From contig JACZJC010000020.1 of the NCBI GenBank assembly GCA_014860745.1, forward strand, positions 89,048 through 153,047: a DNA stretch of 64,000 nt. The letters are read 5' to 3'. Each line of letters opens with the position of its first letter. Positions within the stretch are counted from its first letter, which is position 1. This stretch comes from Anaerolineales bacterium. Lineage in GTDB: Bacteria > Chloroflexota > Anaerolineae > Anaerolineales > Villigracilaceae. The position numbers and the translations under genes are program-made. Below, piece after piece: positions 1 to 8,474 of this stretch. The notes under the pieces are model-generated. The model had not been told where the DNA came from. It saw only the letters and a list, made by a program, of their open reading frames with translations, and searched no databases.

Positions 1-155
1 CAGTGGATGACCTTTCTCTCCTTTTCTCCCCACACCTTGCGGAAATACAAAAACGAAAGGCAGAACATTGTGATGATGGCGATCGCAATCAAATGCCCCG
101 TCCCGAAAAGTTCGAATTCAGGTCCCTCATACGTCAGCGCAAAGTATTTTTCCAT
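1..155 (-). CDS. TIGR02206/YwaF-like membrane protein (5' part only)
   Basis: The N-terminal 51 codons of a minus-strand gene run off the left edge. The start ATG is at 155-153 with a GGGAG/GGAG Shine-Dalgarno just upstream. The visible part has a short polar lead (MEKYFALTYEG), then 'ELFGTGHL' and a first membrane helix rich in I, A, L and F followed by a basic stretch (YFRK). The pattern 'F..FG..H...' before the first helix is what I know from the YwaF/TIGR02206 integral membrane family, whose function is unknown. The identification rests on about 50 residues only, so another polytopic membrane protein is possible. Confidence 0.55.
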   Translation of the reverse strand, partial: MEKYFALTYEGPEFELFGTGHLIAIAIITMFCLSFLYFRKVWGEKERKVIH

Positions 156-187
156 GCTCCGCTCCCTTCAATTACAAGTCGTTGTTG

Positions 188-664
188 TTACTTGACCATG
201 ACGATTTTCCCGTCCGTCATCTTTTGCAAATCTTCGGTCTGCAACTCAAAAATGGCATTGGGTGTCCCTGCCGCAGCCCAGATGGTTTGAAAGGCCAGAA
301 AATCCTCATCAATATAAGTTTCCATTTTTTCGCTGTGGCCGATGGGAGGCACGCCGCCGATGGCATAGCCGGTAACTGCCCGCACAAAATCAGCATCGGC
401 CCGACCGATGGATTCCCCTGCGTATTCGCTGATTGATTTTTCGTCCACACGGTTCGCACCGCTGGTTAAAACTAAAATCGGCTTGCCGCTGTCCTTGCCG
501 CGAAAAATCAGCGACTTAACGATCTGACCCAGCTCGCAGCCCGCACGATTTGCGGCCTCCTGCGCGGTACGCGTGGATTCGGCATGTTCGATCACAATGT
601 ATTTATAACCAAGGGATATGAGCAGGTCTTGTATTTTTTGGGCGGAGGGGGAGAGGATGGGCAT
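188..664 (-). CDS. YbaK/EbsC-type aminoacyl-tRNA deacylase
   Basis: 158 aa, the usual size of free-standing YbaK/ProX-like proteins, which hydrolyse mischarged tRNA (typically Cys- or Ala-tRNAPro) in trans in the cytoplasm. The conserved lysine of 'GQIVKSLIF' is near residue 50. The 'ADFVRAVTGYAIGGVPPIGH' segment near 93-112 is the second family signature, and the protein ends with the expected 'AAAGTPNAIFELQTEDL' region that shapes the pocket. The gene lies 32 nt downstream of the start of the left-edge membrane gene and 17 nt beyond the end of the next gene, on the same strand. Substrate specificity (Pro, Ala or Ser type) cannot be read from the sequence. Confidence 0.85.
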   Translation of the reverse strand: MPILSPSAQKIQDLLISLGYKYIVIEHAESTRTAQEAANRAGCELGQIVKSLIFRGKDSGKPILVLTSGANRVDEKSISEYAGESIGRADADFVRAVTGYAIGGVPPIGHSEKMETYIDEDFLAFQTIWAAAGTPNAIFELQTEDLQKMTDGKIVMVK

Positions 665-681
665 TTACCAATTATAGCGGA

Positions 682-1101
682 TTACTTTTTGCGTGTGTAA
701 TGGATGTTCCATAAAACACGCCATGTTTTTCCTTCATCATCCGAGCGTTCCCAATTCCATTCGAATTGATTTTCCTCGATATCAAACCAGATCATTCTTT
801 GTTTGCACGCCTGCCCTTTAACGATTGCGTCCCGTGTGAGGATCATTTTCCCATTGTCAAATCTGCCGGTAAAATCCAGATAGCTTCCGTTGTTATCCAC
901 CCAGGTTTGGCACCATAAATGGCGCTCAGTATCGAAACATGAAACACTCATGCCAATCAGGTCGGGTGCGGAAAAATTTTCCTGCACAACTTTCCCGTTC
1001 ATTGTTTTTTCGACCCAATTGGTTCCCCGTCCGCCTTCCGCCCATTGCGCATCCCATTCCCCAAGCCAGAAATCAAATTGATTTTCAGGTTGAACATTCA
1101 T
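682..1101 (-). CDS. Conserved hypothetical protein, beta-rich (DUF1579-like)
   Basis: 139 aa with no signal peptide or membrane segment. The opening 'FDFWLGEWDAQW' is typical of small lipocalin-like or DUF1579-like proteins, where 'FW.G.W' begins the first strand. Alternating hydrophobic strands follow ('HLWCQTWVDNNGSYLDFTG', 'MILTRDAIV', 'RMIWFDIEENQFEWNW'), suggesting a beta-barrel that binds a small molecule. The function is unknown. It is transcribed towards the YbaK-like gene 17 nt away and may be co-transcribed with it. The downstream divergent methyltransferase starts 88 nt from its start codon. Confidence 0.6.
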   Translation of the reverse strand: MNVQPENQFDFWLGEWDAQWAEGGRGTNWVEKTMNGKVVQENFSAPDLIGMSVSCFDTERHLWCQTWVDNNGSYLDFTGRFDNGKMILTRDAIVKGQACKQRMIWFDIEENQFEWNWERSDDEGKTWRVLWNIHYTRKK

Positions 1102-1188
1102 AAGAGCCTCCTTTGGTTTCTCAAAAGGATAGCATATTCCCGCCTTCGCAATACCCTACCCAAAGACTATTTTGTTTTACAATTCAGT

Positions 1189-1881
1189 ATGCCTACCCAG
1201 GAAGAAATCTACAAAACCGAAGCGGACAAGTACGAGGCCTTGATTGCGCGCGAGGATTATCAGGGGAATATTCTGAAATCACTGCATGAGATCACGCCTT
1301 TGGAAAATCGCATCGTTCTGGACTTGGGAACTGGCACTGGGCGACTGGCCTGTTTACTTGCTCCGTACGTTTCCCGCATCCGCGCCTTTGACATATCCGA
1401 GGAAATGCTGCGGGTCTGCCGCCAGAAGTTCACCGCCAGCGGACTCACCAACTGGCAGGCGGATGTGGCTGACCATCGTCAACTGCCTGTGGAAGACCAA
1501 TCTGCTGATCTGGTCGTCTCCGGCTGGAGCGTAGCCTATCTCGCGGTGTGGAACTCTGAAACATGGCGAAGTGAATTGGAAAAATGGCTGGGCGAAATGA
1601 ATCGTGTCTTAAGACCGAACGGCTATATCGTCCTGTTTGAATCGCTGGGCACGGGGAATGAATCGCCGATCAGACTTGATCATCTCAAGGATTATTATCC
1701 CTGGCTTGAAGAATCTGGTTTCCAGCACAAATGGATCCGCACAGACTATAAATTTGAATCCATCCATGAAGCGGTGGAATTGTCACGCTTTTTCTTTGGC
1801 GAAGAATTGGGTGAAAATGTGAAAAAGAATAATTGGGTGATTTTGCCCGAATGCACAGGCGTGTGGTGGAAGAAAATATAA
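1189..1881 (+). CDS. Class I SAM-dependent methyltransferase
   Basis: 230 aa. Motif I is 'VLDLGTGTGRL' (about residues 43-53), followed by an acidic end of beta2 ('IRAFDIS') and a motif-IV-like 'ADLVVSGWSVAYL'. These place it in the Rossmann-fold methyltransferase superfamily (Methyltransf_11/25 type) and imply a soluble cytoplasmic enzyme with a small-molecule or lipid substrate that cannot be named. The open frame extends upstream to 1045, but that part would overlap the minus-strand gene ending at 1101. The ATG at 1189 ('MPTQEEIYKTEADKYEAL') gives a normal family N-terminus and is preferred. A strong hairpin terminator overlaps the stop codon. Confidence 0.85.
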   Translation: MPTQEEIYKTEADKYEALIAREDYQGNILKSLHEITPLENRIVLDLGTGTGRLACLLAPYVSRIRAFDISEEMLRVCRQKFTASGLTNWQADVADHRQLPVEDQSADLVVSGWSVAYLAVWNSETWRSELEKWLGEMNRVLRPNGYIVLFESLGTGNESPIRLDHLKDYYPWLEESGFQHKWIRTDYKFESIHEAVELSRFFFGEELGENVKKNNWVILPECTGVWWKKI

Positions 1882-1915
1882 TAGCATGGGCGCGGTGACC
1901 GCGCCCATGCTATTA
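1879..1915. terminator. Bidirectional hairpin terminator
   Basis: A perfect 17-bp stem with a 3-nt TGA loop sits between the convergent methyltransferase and 186-aa membrane-protein genes. Positions 1879-1895 pair with 1899-1915. The stop codons of both genes lie inside the stem, so one hairpin can end both transcripts. Confidence 0.8.
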
Positions 1916-2473
1916 TGCTTGAATCTTGAATTTATTTTTTAGCGCCATTACAAGACCAAAAAGAATCAAGAGAATACTTGCGCCCGCAAACGCCCATTTG
2001 ATGGAGGTCAACGCCATCAATAACCAAGCCAATGCGATGGGTTTCGCAGGATACATGGACAGCATCGTCACGATGTTTATATTCTCGAGCAGGTCGAAGA
2101 ACCACGTTCCCAACGGCATAACGTTGTATTTGCGTATGGAACTAGTGGATGCAAAACCGCGTTGAAAAAGCCATGAGATCAGCAGACCAAAGAAAAATAA
2201 ATACACAATCGGGTAAATAATATCCACTGTGAGTTCCACGTTGCGGTAAAACGGACGCCCAAACTCGCCGTATCTTTCGATCATGCCAAAGATTTTTTCG
2301 GGAGTTGCGCCGATCATCAAATCGAGCGGCTGGATGCCACCCTGCCCACCTTGCATCATGCCCTGGATGAGCGGGAGCAGGAAACCCGCAAAGAACACAT
2401 CCAGAACGAAGAGAATGAGGATGAGCCAGCCTTTTGCCCAATTGTAGAACCTTGCTGATAAGTTTCCGAACAT
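1913..2473 (-). CDS. Four-helix integral membrane protein, unknown function
   Basis: 186 aa. Hydrophobic segments are visible near residues 14-36 ('GWLILILFVLDVFFAGFLLPL'), 83-104, 128-150 and 158-178, so it is probably a four-helix inner-membrane protein with a lysine-rich cytoplasmic tail (KNKFK). The loop after helix 1 has a Gly/Gln-rich 'GMMQGGQGG' stretch. I do not recognise the family. The start ATG at 2473 is preceded by GGAGG in the expected place ('catggaggcaat'). It is flanked by hairpin terminators at 1879-1915 and 2501-2536, so it is probably a single-gene unit. Confidence 0.65.
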   Translation of the reverse strand: MFGNLSARFYNWAKGWLILILFVLDVFFAGFLLPLIQGMMQGGQGGIQPLDLMIGATPEKIFGMIERYGEFGRPFYRNVELTVDIIYPIVYLFFFGLLISWLFQRGFASTSSIRKYNVMPLGTWFFDLLENINIVTMLSMYPAKPIALAWLLMALTSIKWAFAGASILLILFGLVMALKNKFKIQA

Positions 2474-2500
2474 ATTGCCTCCATGTATAAAGTTTAAATC

Positions 2501-2536
2501 AAAAACACGCCGCTCGCTTTTTGGTGACGTGTTTTT
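2501..2536 (-). terminator. Intrinsic terminator after the Nudix gene
   Basis: Inverted repeat: 2501-2509 (aaaaacacg) pairs with 2528-2536 (cgtgttttt). The T run reads out on the minus strand, 17 nt beyond the Nudix stop codon. It may also work in the other direction. Confidence 0.6.
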
Positions 2537-2552
2537 GCCCGTACATAAGTCC

Positions 2553-3017
2553 CTATTTCATCGAGGCTTCACCGCCTCGTAGCGCATCCTCCACGCGGGC
2601 TTTGTGCTCGCCATGCATGGGCATGGATTCCATTTCCTCGAGCGAAAAATACCCAAAGGCAGTGGTTTCATTGCTCAACCCCAATTCCCCTTCGAGAATC
2701 TCCGCTTCAAAACTTATTACAACGAAGAAGGCTTTGTTGCCATCGGGGTAAACCACCAATTGATCAGGGTTGCTATACACGCCCGTTAATCTTGTCGCGC
2801 GGACTTTCAATCCTGTTTCCTCCCAGACTTCCCTTTCACAGGCTTCGGCTGCGCTTTCACCCGCTTCCAAAGCACCGCCCGGCAGGCACCAACGTCCGTT
2901 GTCTGTGCGTTGAGTGAGCAGGACTTTTCCCCGATTTTTATCGAAGATGATCGCGCTGCACCCGACTCGGATCTGTCCTTCTTTTCCAAGCCTCGGACCA
3001 TATAAAACCTGCGTCAT
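2553..3017 (-). CDS. Nudix hydrolase
   Basis: 154 aa with a complete Nudix box at residues 47-69: G-x5-E-x7-REVWEETGL, including the two metal-binding glutamates of the EExG core. The substrate is a nucleoside diphosphate linked to another moiety. The N-terminal 'RVGCSAIIFDKNRGKVLLTQR' strand and 'WCLPGGALEAGES' match MutT-type or ADP-ribose/NTP-hydrolysing members. Nothing in the sequence fixes the substrate. It lies 50 nt downstream of the pirin gene on the same strand, with a GC-rich hairpin between them, so it could be the last gene of the long minus-strand run that begins at 8337. A GGGAGG Shine-Dalgarno precedes the start. Confidence 0.9.
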   Translation of the reverse strand: MTQVLYGPRLGKEGQIRVGCSAIIFDKNRGKVLLTQRTDNGRWCLPGGALEAGESAAEACEREVWEETGLKVRATRLTGVYSNPDQLVVYPDGNKAFFVVISFEAEILEGELGLSNETTAFGYFSLEEMESMPMHGEHKARVEDALRGGEASMK

Positions 3018-3037
3018 TCAACCTCCCGTTTGTTAGT

Positions 3038-3061
3038 CAGGGGCGGGAAACCACGCCCCTG
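3038..3061. repeat. GC-rich REP-like palindrome, intergenic copy
   Basis: CAGGGGCG (3038-3045) pairs with CGCCCCTG (3054-3061) between the pirin and Nudix genes. The core AGGGGCGGG is shared with the palindrome inside alaS at 35347-35373, with the half-decayed copy at 35565-35591, and loosely with 50641-50660. They look like one family of small palindromic repeats. Confidence 0.6.
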
Positions 3062-3067
3062 CAAAAA

Positions 3068-3907
3068 TTATTTTATGAACGTTCCGTTGCGCAATTCCTG
3101 GATCGTCTGCTCGATTTCTTCGCGGGTGTTCATGACGAATGGCCCATAGGGGACGATGGGCTCATTGAACGGCGCGCCCGCGATGAGCATGAATTGCACA
3201 CCCGCTTCGCTCTTAACTTCAATTTGGCTGCCATCGTCGTTGAACACCACCATGCTGACAGATTCTACGATCTGATCACCGAACTCGCCCGCGCCGTTGA
3301 AAACATACGCAAGGGCGGTATGTCCGCTTGGGATGGGGAGAATGAATTTCGAAGCAGGCGCCAGCTTCACGTCCATGTAAAGAGGCGCGGCGGCGATTTC
3401 TGTCACGGGTCCGCGAGTCCCATCCAATTCACCTGCCACGAGTCGAATTGTAGCTCCATCTTTTTCAACAACGGGAATTTCCCCCGCGCTGACTTCCTGA
3501 TAACGCGGCTGACTCATTTTTTGCGCGGCGGGCAGGTTCACCCAAAGTTGAAAGCCGTAGATGTTTCCGTTTTCGCTGCGGCGGGGCATTTCCTCGTGCA
3601 GAATGCCGCGGCCGGATGTCATCCACTGCACATCGCCCGAGCCGATCTTGCCCGCGTTGCCGAGACTATCGCGATGGTTTACAGAGCCTTCAAGCATGTA
3701 GGTGACGGTTTCGATGCCGCGGTGCGGATGCGTGGGGAAGCCGCGGATGGGACCTTCGAGCGGGTTGTTAAAAGCAAAATGATCGAAGAGTAGGAAGGGA
3801 TCATATTCATTACTGGCGCGCGGGGCGATGGAGCGTCTGAGTAAAACGCCTGCGCCTTCGATAACGAGTTGGGGTTCGATTATTTGAGAGATGGTTCGAT
3901 TGTTCAT
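3068..3907 (-). CDS. Pirin family bicupin protein
   Basis: 279 aa, the normal size for pirin/YhhW-type bicupins. The N-terminal cupin carries the metal ligands 'FPTHPHRGIETVTY' (two His near 60) and a further His plus Glu in 'SGRGILHEEMP' (near 104-106). This matches quercetinase-active or redox-sensing pirins, which hold one Fe or other divalent metal. The C-terminal cupin ('GAPFNEPIVPYGPFVMNTREEI') carries the usual family ending. It is a cytoplasmic protein; quercetin-like dioxygenase activity is known for some members but is not proven here. It sits 41 nt from the glycosyltransferase start on the same strand. Confidence 0.9.
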   Translation of the reverse strand: MNNRTISQIIEPQLVIEGAGVLLRRSIAPRASNEYDPFLLFDHFAFNNPLEGPIRGFPTHPHRGIETVTYMLEGSVNHRDSLGNAGKIGSGDVQWMTSGRGILHEEMPRRSENGNIYGFQLWVNLPAAQKMSQPRYQEVSAGEIPVVEKDGATIRLVAGELDGTRGPVTEIAAAPLYMDVKLAPASKFILPIPSGHTALAYVFNGAGEFGDQIVESVSMVVFNDDGSQIEVKSEAGVQFMLIAGAPFNEPIVPYGPFVMNTREEIEQTIQELRNGTFIK

Positions 3908-3948
3908 ATGCGTATAGATGATTTAAACTCAAATTTTCTTACGGATGA

Positions 3949-5574
3949 TTATTGTGTGTCTTGATAACACCGGGCTTTTATGACGCCTGAAAAAGGCTCG
4001 GCACCGAATTGCTTTTCCAATTCAGAGGGGCGGGTTCTGCTTCTAAACTCGGTATATGCGAGCGGGTATTTATCCAGTTCTTCCTCCGCGCCGCTTAGGC
4101 GGTGATATATGATACAAGCACCGGGCGTCGGCATGACGGCCGGTGCAGCAAGGATGGGTATGTGGTTTGGGTTCGTAACAACAAGCTCATAAAACTGAAA
4201 GTTGTAAAGACCACCTGCAAAGTTATCGAACAATATTATTTCCTTCGGATTCTCCCCGATGGCAAACTCAAGGGAGCCCTTTAGGTCATAACTTCCCATG
4301 GCGTCGACGCTGCGCGCAGGGTAGCGGAAAAAGTAATCAACCTGATAATTGGTCACTTCATAAAGAAGCAGGATGGAAACGCACGCGATGGAGAATGTCC
4401 TCACCCGGGAATGACTGAACTCGAGTAAATATTTCAATCCATAACAGGAGATCAAGAGGATGTAATAACCGAGCAACATGCCTCTTAAGGTATGGGGAGT
4501 GCCCTCAGAGGTCAATGCTGCGGCGAGGGGGGAGATTATAAGATTCAATAATAGAAAGACGTTGAATCGGTCAAATTTATTATTGATGAGGAAGTATGCC
4601 AGCCCAATCAAGAAAAGGATAAGGGTGACGATATAAACGATCCCTCCTTGTCCCGTGGAATGGCGGAGGTTATTGTCGCCATGCAGGATAAGGAAATCGA
4701 GGGAAAAATAGGTAGCCAGGTTATGAGCAAAAATTCCCATCTTTTCGGCGGGGGGGATGGGGGCATCGATATAGGAAAGTCCACGGAATCTCGAGGTGAT
4801 TGCGCCCGGAAATTTGAGGGTGAACCAGGCGAGCGGAATGAGACATACAATGAATGCAATGGAAATCAGGAAGAGTTTCCTGATGTTTTTTCGTTCGAAA
4901 TAAACCAACCATAAAACACCAAGGGCAACGGTTGATATCAGCCTGGAGGTGGAGTAGGTATAAGTAAAGGTGCCTAGTACAACTCCGCAAAGCAAGGGTT
5001 TGAAATTTTCAAGCCTGCGATTGCCCTCTTCATGAAAAACCATCCAGATACACAGCCCCACGGCGGAAACCCATGCCAGTTGAGATATCACTTCAAATGC
5101 GATTCTGGAGATGGTGAAAAACAAGGGCAGGAATCCAAAAGATGCTAACAGGTAGAGCTGAATAGTTTTATTCCCGTGAAATAATTTGGTGGCAAGAAGG
5201 AATGTAAGCAGCAGGGATGCAGCATAGAAGAGCACGCTTGTGAATCGGAGCGTATATTCGGAAATACCGAATATTGCAAAGACCGGGACAACTGCGTAGA
5301 TGTAAATCGGATTTTTATAATCGCCTACGGATTCAAAATAGATGGGAAATCGGACATCGTGTTCGTCCACCCCATTTTGCCAGACAGTCATGGCGTTGTA
5401 GCCAATGGATGATTCGTCGAAGAATAGGCCCGTTGGAATCCGGTCCAATTGAAAAGTATGGGCAAATAGAACGAGCGCCAATAAAAGGGTAAACAAAAGA
5501 ACATATGACACCTGCCGGCTGCTTTTGGAACTCAAATTGAAAAAACGAGGATGGCGGGGCTCTGCACTGCTCAT
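3949..5574 (-). CDS. GT-C fold glycosyltransferase (PMT/ArnT-like)
   Basis: 541 aa polytopic protein with about ten hydrophobic segments. The first extracytoplasmic loop after helix 1 has 'GLFFDESSIGYNAM' with an acidic D-E pair, the typical catalytic-loop feature of GT-C transferases that use polyprenyl-phosphate sugars (PMT_2/ArnT-like). A soluble C-terminal region of about 100 residues follows the last helix (beyond 'YEVTNYQVDYFFRYPARS'). It probably glycosylates lipid or protein at the outer face of the membrane. Donor and acceptor are unknown. It follows the ATPase gene by 16 nt and is probably in the same operon. Confidence 0.75.
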   Translation of the reverse strand: MSSAEPRHPRFFNLSSKSSRQVSYVLLFTLLLALVLFAHTFQLDRIPTGLFFDESSIGYNAMTVWQNGVDEHDVRFPIYFESVGDYKNPIYIYAVVPVFAIFGISEYTLRFTSVLFYAASLLLTFLLATKLFHGNKTIQLYLLASFGFLPLFFTISRIAFEVISQLAWVSAVGLCIWMVFHEEGNRRLENFKPLLCGVVLGTFTYTYSTSRLISTVALGVLWLVYFERKNIRKLFLISIAFIVCLIPLAWFTLKFPGAITSRFRGLSYIDAPIPPAEKMGIFAHNLATYFSLDFLILHGDNNLRHSTGQGGIVYIVTLILFLIGLAYFLINNKFDRFNVFLLLNLIISPLAAALTSEGTPHTLRGMLLGYYILLISCYGLKYLLEFSHSRVRTFSIACVSILLLYEVTNYQVDYFFRYPARSVDAMGSYDLKGSLEFAIGENPKEIILFDNFAGGLYNFQFYELVVTNPNHIPILAAPAVMPTPGACIIYHRLSGAEEELDKYPLAYTEFRSRTRPSELEKQFGAEPFSGVIKARCYQDTQ

Positions 5575-5590
5575 CGGATCTTCACATTCT

Positions 5591-6394
5591 TTATAAATAT
5601 CTAAGATAGGCTTCGGGATTGTCTAAAAAAGCCTTTGTTAAAGTGACGTGCTCCAGCTCATCATAAGCCACTTTGCAGATCTTCCCGTCACTGAAGCTGA
5701 AAATCTGTGCTTCAGGGAAGGCCAGAATGATCGGCGAATGAGTAGCGATGATGAATTGAGAATCTTCGGTCAGCATTTGTTTCAACGCGGAGAGAAACGC
5801 AAGTTGGCGAACGGGGGAGAGCGGCGCTTCAGGTTCGTCCAATAGATACAAACCGCCGGGCACAAAGCGTGATTGAAACAGTGCCAGAAAACCCTCACCA
5901 TGCGAGCGCGCATCGAGGCCGTCCCCATACCTTCGTTGGAGCGCGCCTGCCTCGTTTCTGTATGGCATTTTTGCAAGATCTTTCGCCAATTGTGAGCGCC
6001 CTTTGTAATCCCTGTCCACATTTTGAAGTTCTGCTTCCAGCTCCTGCCGCGTTTGCGCGATCTGTTTTGCATAGCCAAAGAAATCCTCGGCGCGTAAAAA
6101 GAATCCCTTGTGCGTGCGCTTTGTCCAGGTGAGGCGCAGATATTGTGCGAGTTTGCGGATCTGTGCAAGAGACGGGTCGGTGTTCACACTTTGGCTTCCG
6201 ACCGTCACAGAGCCGATGGCGCAGGCGATGGCTTCGATCAGAGTCGATTTGCCCGAACCGTTTTCACCGACAAAAAAAGTTACAGGATTGCGGAATTCGA
6301 TTTCATTCAATGCGCGGATAACTGGAACGTTGAATGGAAAGCCGCTGTCTACCTCACGGATTTCCTTTTTTTGAATGGAACGTAAATGAATCAT
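5591..6394 (-). CDS. SMC/ABC-type AAA family ATPase (COG3910-like)
   Basis: 267 aa. Walker A 'GENGSGKST' is at residues 43-51, the signature-like 'SHGEGFLALF' is before Walker B 'GLYLLDEPEAPLSP', and the H-loop is 'IATHSPIILAFPEA'. This is the layout of small predicted ATPases related to RecF/SMC heads without the long coiled coil. Such proteins bind ATP as dimers and are found in DNA repair or defence contexts, but no nuclease or partner domain is present here. The start codon overlaps the end of the nucleoside-kinase-like gene by 4 nt, indicating translational coupling. Confidence 0.8.
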   Translation of the reverse strand: MIHLRSIQKKEIREVDSGFPFNVPVIRALNEIEFRNPVTFFVGENGSGKSTLIEAIACAIGSVTVGSQSVNTDPSLAQIRKLAQYLRLTWTKRTHKGFFLRAEDFFGYAKQIAQTRQELEAELQNVDRDYKGRSQLAKDLAKMPYRNEAGALQRRYGDGLDARSHGEGFLALFQSRFVPGGLYLLDEPEAPLSPVRQLAFLSALKQMLTEDSQFIIATHSPIILAFPEAQIFSFSDGKICKVAYDELEHVTLTKAFLDNPEAYLRYL

Positions 6395-6981
6395 AGTCTG
6401 ATTTTATCAAGGATGATCGGAATAGAATGGCTGTATTCGGCGTTTTCTTTGGAAACGTTCAACTTGAGGACGTTCGATTCCGGGATGGATTCCAGCCACT
6501 CATTGACATATTCCTCCAGCAAACCCGCATCTTCACTGGACGCAATGTTGATTCGGTTCCGAGATGCCAATCTTTCGCTGATGGTCTGTGCGTCTGCGCT
6601 GAGGGCAATGACCAGCTCCGGGGGAGGGAGCAGGCTGCGGGTGTGGAAATAGAAGCGGCGGCACAAGTTGTATTCGTCGTCGTTGAGCAGGCCGCGGGTG
6701 TGAAAGAGGCGGGTGAAGCCGTGAAAATCCAGGTCCAGACCCCCGTCTATTAAAGCGGGTAATTTGCTTTGCCTGAGTTCAAGTTCCTGTTCGGCGCGGA
6801 AAAGCAGGTAATCCATTTGGTTGGCAAGCGCATATTTTGAATCCAGTTTGAAAAGGGATTGAAACGGTCTCTCGGCGTGTTGTTCGTAGGCAATGGCGAA
6901 TTTTTCCGTTTTGCATAATGCGTTTGCAAGCGTTGTCTTTCCGACCCCGCTTGCGCCAACGATGACGATGAGTTTGTTCAT
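6391..6981 (-). CDS. P-loop kinase, deoxynucleoside-kinase-like
   Basis: 196 aa. The N-terminus is a P-loop 'IVGASGVGKTT' (G9-T16). 'YEQHAERPFQ' and 'FRAEQELELRQ' match the dNK pattern around the substrate-binding region, 'LIDGGLDLDFHGFTRLF' corresponds to the DRS-like region, and 'RLASRNRINIA' has the arginines of the lid. It may phosphorylate a deoxynucleoside or act as a general P-loop NTPase. It is coupled to the downstream ATPase (4-nt overlap) and lies 6 nt downstream of the metalloprotease gene, so the three genes are one transcription unit. Confidence 0.65.
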   Translation of the reverse strand: MNKLIVIVGASGVGKTTLANALCKTEKFAIAYEQHAERPFQSLFKLDSKYALANQMDYLLFRAEQELELRQSKLPALIDGGLDLDFHGFTRLFHTRGLLNDDEYNLCRRFYFHTRSLLPPPELVIALSADAQTISERLASRNRINIASSEDAGLLEEYVNEWLESIPESNVLKLNVSKENAEYSHSIPIILDKIRL

Positions 6982-6987
6982 GGAATC

Positions 6988-8337
6988 CTATTGGCTGCAA
7001 AACGCAGGTGCATCGAAGAAATCGACTTTGGTAATGAACCAGCCTGAGTTCAGTTTCTCGATGCGGATGGTCTGCGGCAAAAGCCGCGGGTCTATGCTTT
7101 GGATGAGAGCGCCATCGGAGCGACGGTATAGATTGGTGCTCCATACTTCACAGGTATCCACTTCGATGCTGGCATTGTCAATCAGGCGGATGTCATCGAT
7201 ATAGCTTTTGTACGAATCGATCTCGGAGATTTGGACAAGCCCCTGTTGATTCAGGCTGGCAATTTCGGTTTGGAGCGCTGCGAATATATCGCCTGCCATG
7301 ATGGAAGCTGCGATATTGGCATCTCCCTGCCTATAAGCCTCGATCTGGAGCTGAATGGCTTGAGTGAGAAAATCACTGACTTCCTTGCTGAGTTCCGGCG
7401 AAATATTTGTAGTTTGGTCTGGGAAGAACGGGTCACTGCCTAGTGCTACTTCCTGACCGTCACTGACGCCGTCCTTATCCATATCCGGGTCGAGCGGATT
7501 CATGCGGTAGTAGACTTCAACCCCATCGCTGAGGCCATCGCCGTCGGTGTCCTTTTTTTGCGGATCTGTACCCGTGCGCAGGATTTCATCTTCATCGGAG
7601 ATTCCATCCTTGTCGCTGTCTGTATTTGCGCTGGGCGGTGGAGTTGCGCCTTGGGGGGGTGCTTGCGGTGATTGGGCAGGTTGTGCCGCGAGACCGTATA
7701 GCGATTGCACGCCAGCAACATCATCCCGCCCAAGAAAGCGCTGCGGACCGGAGTAGGAGGGGAACATGAGCGCGCCCGGGTCGTTGCTGTGATCCAGCCC
7801 AAGGTTGTGTCCGATCTCATGTGCGGCGACTGTGAGCAAGTCGACGTTTTGGGTTTCGCTGTTCACCCATCTTTCGGCATCGTCAAAATGAAGAAAAACC
7901 TGTCTATTGTTGTATGGATTTGGAAACGAGGCGTGCGCGAGAACGTCGCCGGGTCCGTCGAAGGGATCGCCGTCGCCGTGATTGCCTTCTGCCCACCCGA
8001 TGAGAATGTCTGCCTGAGCAGCATCAGCCGCCTCGTTAAAAGTTAGAGGCGTTTCACCTGCCCAGAGATTAAAGGCCGCACGGATAAGGTCGCGTTCTGT
8101 CTCACCGCTTAGCTTGCCGGTCCCGTTAATAAAGAAATAGCTGATATTTGTTTTTCCCCATTGTGAGATGGCGCGATATTTCAAGACCGTTTCATCTTCA
8201 TCGCCGGCGTCCGGGAGGTTGTCGTAACGATAGCCGGTTTCAGGTTCTGCGGCGGTTGCGCTGAAGGTACAGGCAATCGAGACGACGGAGAGCAGGATAA
8301 AAATAATTACCAGATGTTTCAGGAAGGGATGGCGCAT
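6988..8337 (-). CDS. Secreted matrixin-type zinc metalloprotease with calcium-binding repeats
   Basis: 449 aa from the ATG at 8337, which has GAGGG upstream and begins a clear signal peptide ('FLKHLVIIFILLSVVSIACTF'). The frame could also open at 8367 without a Shine-Dalgarno. The catalytic domain (about 35-220) has the matrixin zinc motif 'HEIGHNLGLDHS' and a preceding 'ADILIGWAEG'. A proline-rich linker leads to aspartate-rich thrombospondin type-3 or EF-hand-like repeats ('DSDKDGISDEDE', 'DTDGDGLSDG', 'DMDKDGVSDG'). The C-terminal 130 residues look like an NTF2/ARC6-IMS-type domain. It is probably exported and either anchored or secreted. It is first in a same-strand run that continues through the kinase, ATPase and glycosyltransferase genes. 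Confidence 0.85.
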   Translation of the reverse strand: MRHPFLKHLVIIFILLSVVSIACTFSATAAEPETGYRYDNLPDAGDEDETVLKYRAISQWGKTNISYFFINGTGKLSGETERDLIRAAFNLWAGETPLTFNEAADAAQADILIGWAEGNHGDGDPFDGPGDVLAHASFPNPYNNRQVFLHFDDAERWVNSETQNVDLLTVAAHEIGHNLGLDHSNDPGALMFPSYSGPQRFLGRDDVAGVQSLYGLAAQPAQSPQAPPQGATPPPSANTDSDKDGISDEDEILRTGTDPQKKDTDGDGLSDGVEVYYRMNPLDPDMDKDGVSDGQEVALGSDPFFPDQTTNISPELSKEVSDFLTQAIQLQIEAYRQGDANIAASIMAGDIFAALQTEIASLNQQGLVQISEIDSYKSYIDDIRLIDNASIEVDTCEVWSTNLYRRSDGALIQSIDPRLLPQTIRIEKLNSGWFITKVDFFDAPAFCSQ

Positions 8338-8425
8338 TTTAGTACCCTCGATTCTAAATTTGTCCACTTATAGCATGGCAGGCGGAACGAAACAAGAGCC
8401 TGGCAACCGTTACTTTTGGACCATT

Positions 8426-8453
8426 TTGGCGATACAATTCGATTAAGTATAAT
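8426..8453 (+). promoter_or_regulatory. Sigma-70-like promoter of the 155-aa gene
   Basis: TTGGCG (8426-8431), 16-nt spacer, TATAAT (8448-8453), then AGGAG at 8463-8467 and a TTG start at 8475. The -10 is a perfect consensus. Confidence 0.6.
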
Positions 8454-8474
8454 GAACACCTTAGGAGAATCATT

